Of a DNA stretch of 5,408 nt, positions 5,068 to 5,408 are shown one piece after another. The position numbers were made by a program, and so were the translations under genes. The stretch is from contig JAUUYD010000194.1 in assembly GCA_030590585.1 (NCBI GenBank), forward strand, positions 1 through 5,408. The letters run 5' to 3'. The first letter of the stretch is position 1. Every line of letters starts with the position of its first letter. The notes under the pieces are model-generated. The model made no database searches, was not told the DNA's origin, and saw only the letters and a program-made list of their open reading frames with translations. This stretch comes from Spirochaeta sp. Lineage in GTDB: Bacteria > Spirochaetota > Spirochaetia > Spirochaetales_E > Spirochaetaceae_B.

Positions 5068-5408
5068 TCAGGAAATATCATAGCCCAGAGCCTTACTGAC
5101 CACTGATGCGACACCATCTGCCACAGCATCAAAATCAGCAGGACGGCCTATCAGCTTCTCCAGGGATGTTACAGCTCTGCTGTCGTCGGCGATGCCGCAG
5201 GGAACAATCCAGTTGAAGTGAGAAAGGTCGGTATTCACATTGAAGGCGAATCCATGAAGGGTTACCCGCTTTCTCAGTGCGATGCCGATTGCGGTAATCT
5301 TATCCATTCCCACCCAGACGCCGGTGTGTTCATCATCATGCCGGGCTTCAATTCCGTGTGATTCATGCAGATAGGAAATAAAGGCCCTCTCCAGTCTCTC
5401 AACAAAAC
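5068..5408 (-). CDS. lipB: Lipoyl(octanoyl) transferase LipB, C-terminal half
   Basis: LipB moves the octanoyl group from acyl carrier protein to a lysine on lipoyl domains of 2-oxoacid dehydrogenases and the glycine cleavage H protein; LipA then adds sulfur. The gene runs off the right edge and the last 112 residues are visible, about half of a usual LipB. Visible motifs are HTGVWV, MDKITAIGI (with the catalytic Lys), VTLHGFAFNVN, DLSHFNWIVPCGI (with the catalytic Cys) and VTSLEKL. The Lys and Cys, which form the active-site pair in this family, are both present. The frame is open from the window edge to TGA 5068-5070 without damage, so the gene is probably functional. Its 5' end, the catalytic R-G-G/H region and any neighbour such as lipA are outside the window. 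Confidence 0.92.
   Translation of the reverse strand, partial: FVERLERAFISYLHESHGIEARHDDEHTGVWVGMDKITAIGIALRKRVTLHGFAFNVNTDLSHFNWIVPCGIADDSRAVTSLEKLIGRPADFDAVADGVASVVSKALGYDIS

Overview
The window (about 50% GC) comes from a diderm bacterium. The evidence is a small porin-like beta-barrel protein with a signal peptide and a terminal aromatic residue. A spirochaete is my best guess, from the style of the barrel protein and of the aminotransferase plus a remnant that resembles an integron integrase. That is an impression, not a demonstrated placement.

Layout. Positions 1-737 (+ strand) hold the last codons of an MscS-type mechanosensitive channel, followed after 3 bases by a complete gene for a 211-residue outer-membrane barrel protein. 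Everything intact after that is on the minus strand. Read from the right edge leftward, this is the 3' half of lipB (5408-5068), an anaerobic sulfatase-maturase-like radical SAM/SPASM protein with a SEC-C tail (4758-3421), and a class I/II PLP-dependent aminotransferase (3112-1796).

The gaps between the intact genes are filled with broken genes. Positions 738-1795 contain, side by side, the C-terminal tip of an IS3-family transposase, the 3' two thirds of a higA antitoxin gene, and a frameshifted transposase carrying the IS4-type Y-(2)-R-(3)-E-(6)-K signature. The transposase runs out of frame straight into higA. Positions 3113-3420 contain a both-ends-truncated, stop-interrupted fragment resembling an integron integrase (+ strand), and a possible promoter for the aminotransferase lies inside it. 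Positions 4759-5067 contain the effector-binding half of an Lrp/AsnC regulator (+ strand) with an in-frame stop, then an AT-rich inverted repeat before the end of lipB.

How the genes work together. The channel and the barrel protein look co-transcribed and both belong to the envelope. lipB (lipoate attachment), the radical SAM maturase and the aminotransferase have no evident shared pathway, and the remnants between them suggest they were brought together by insertions and deletions. I found no CRISPR array, RNA gene, attC site or convincing undescribed system. The most informative signal is the set of gene remnants that ordinary ORF calling would miss.
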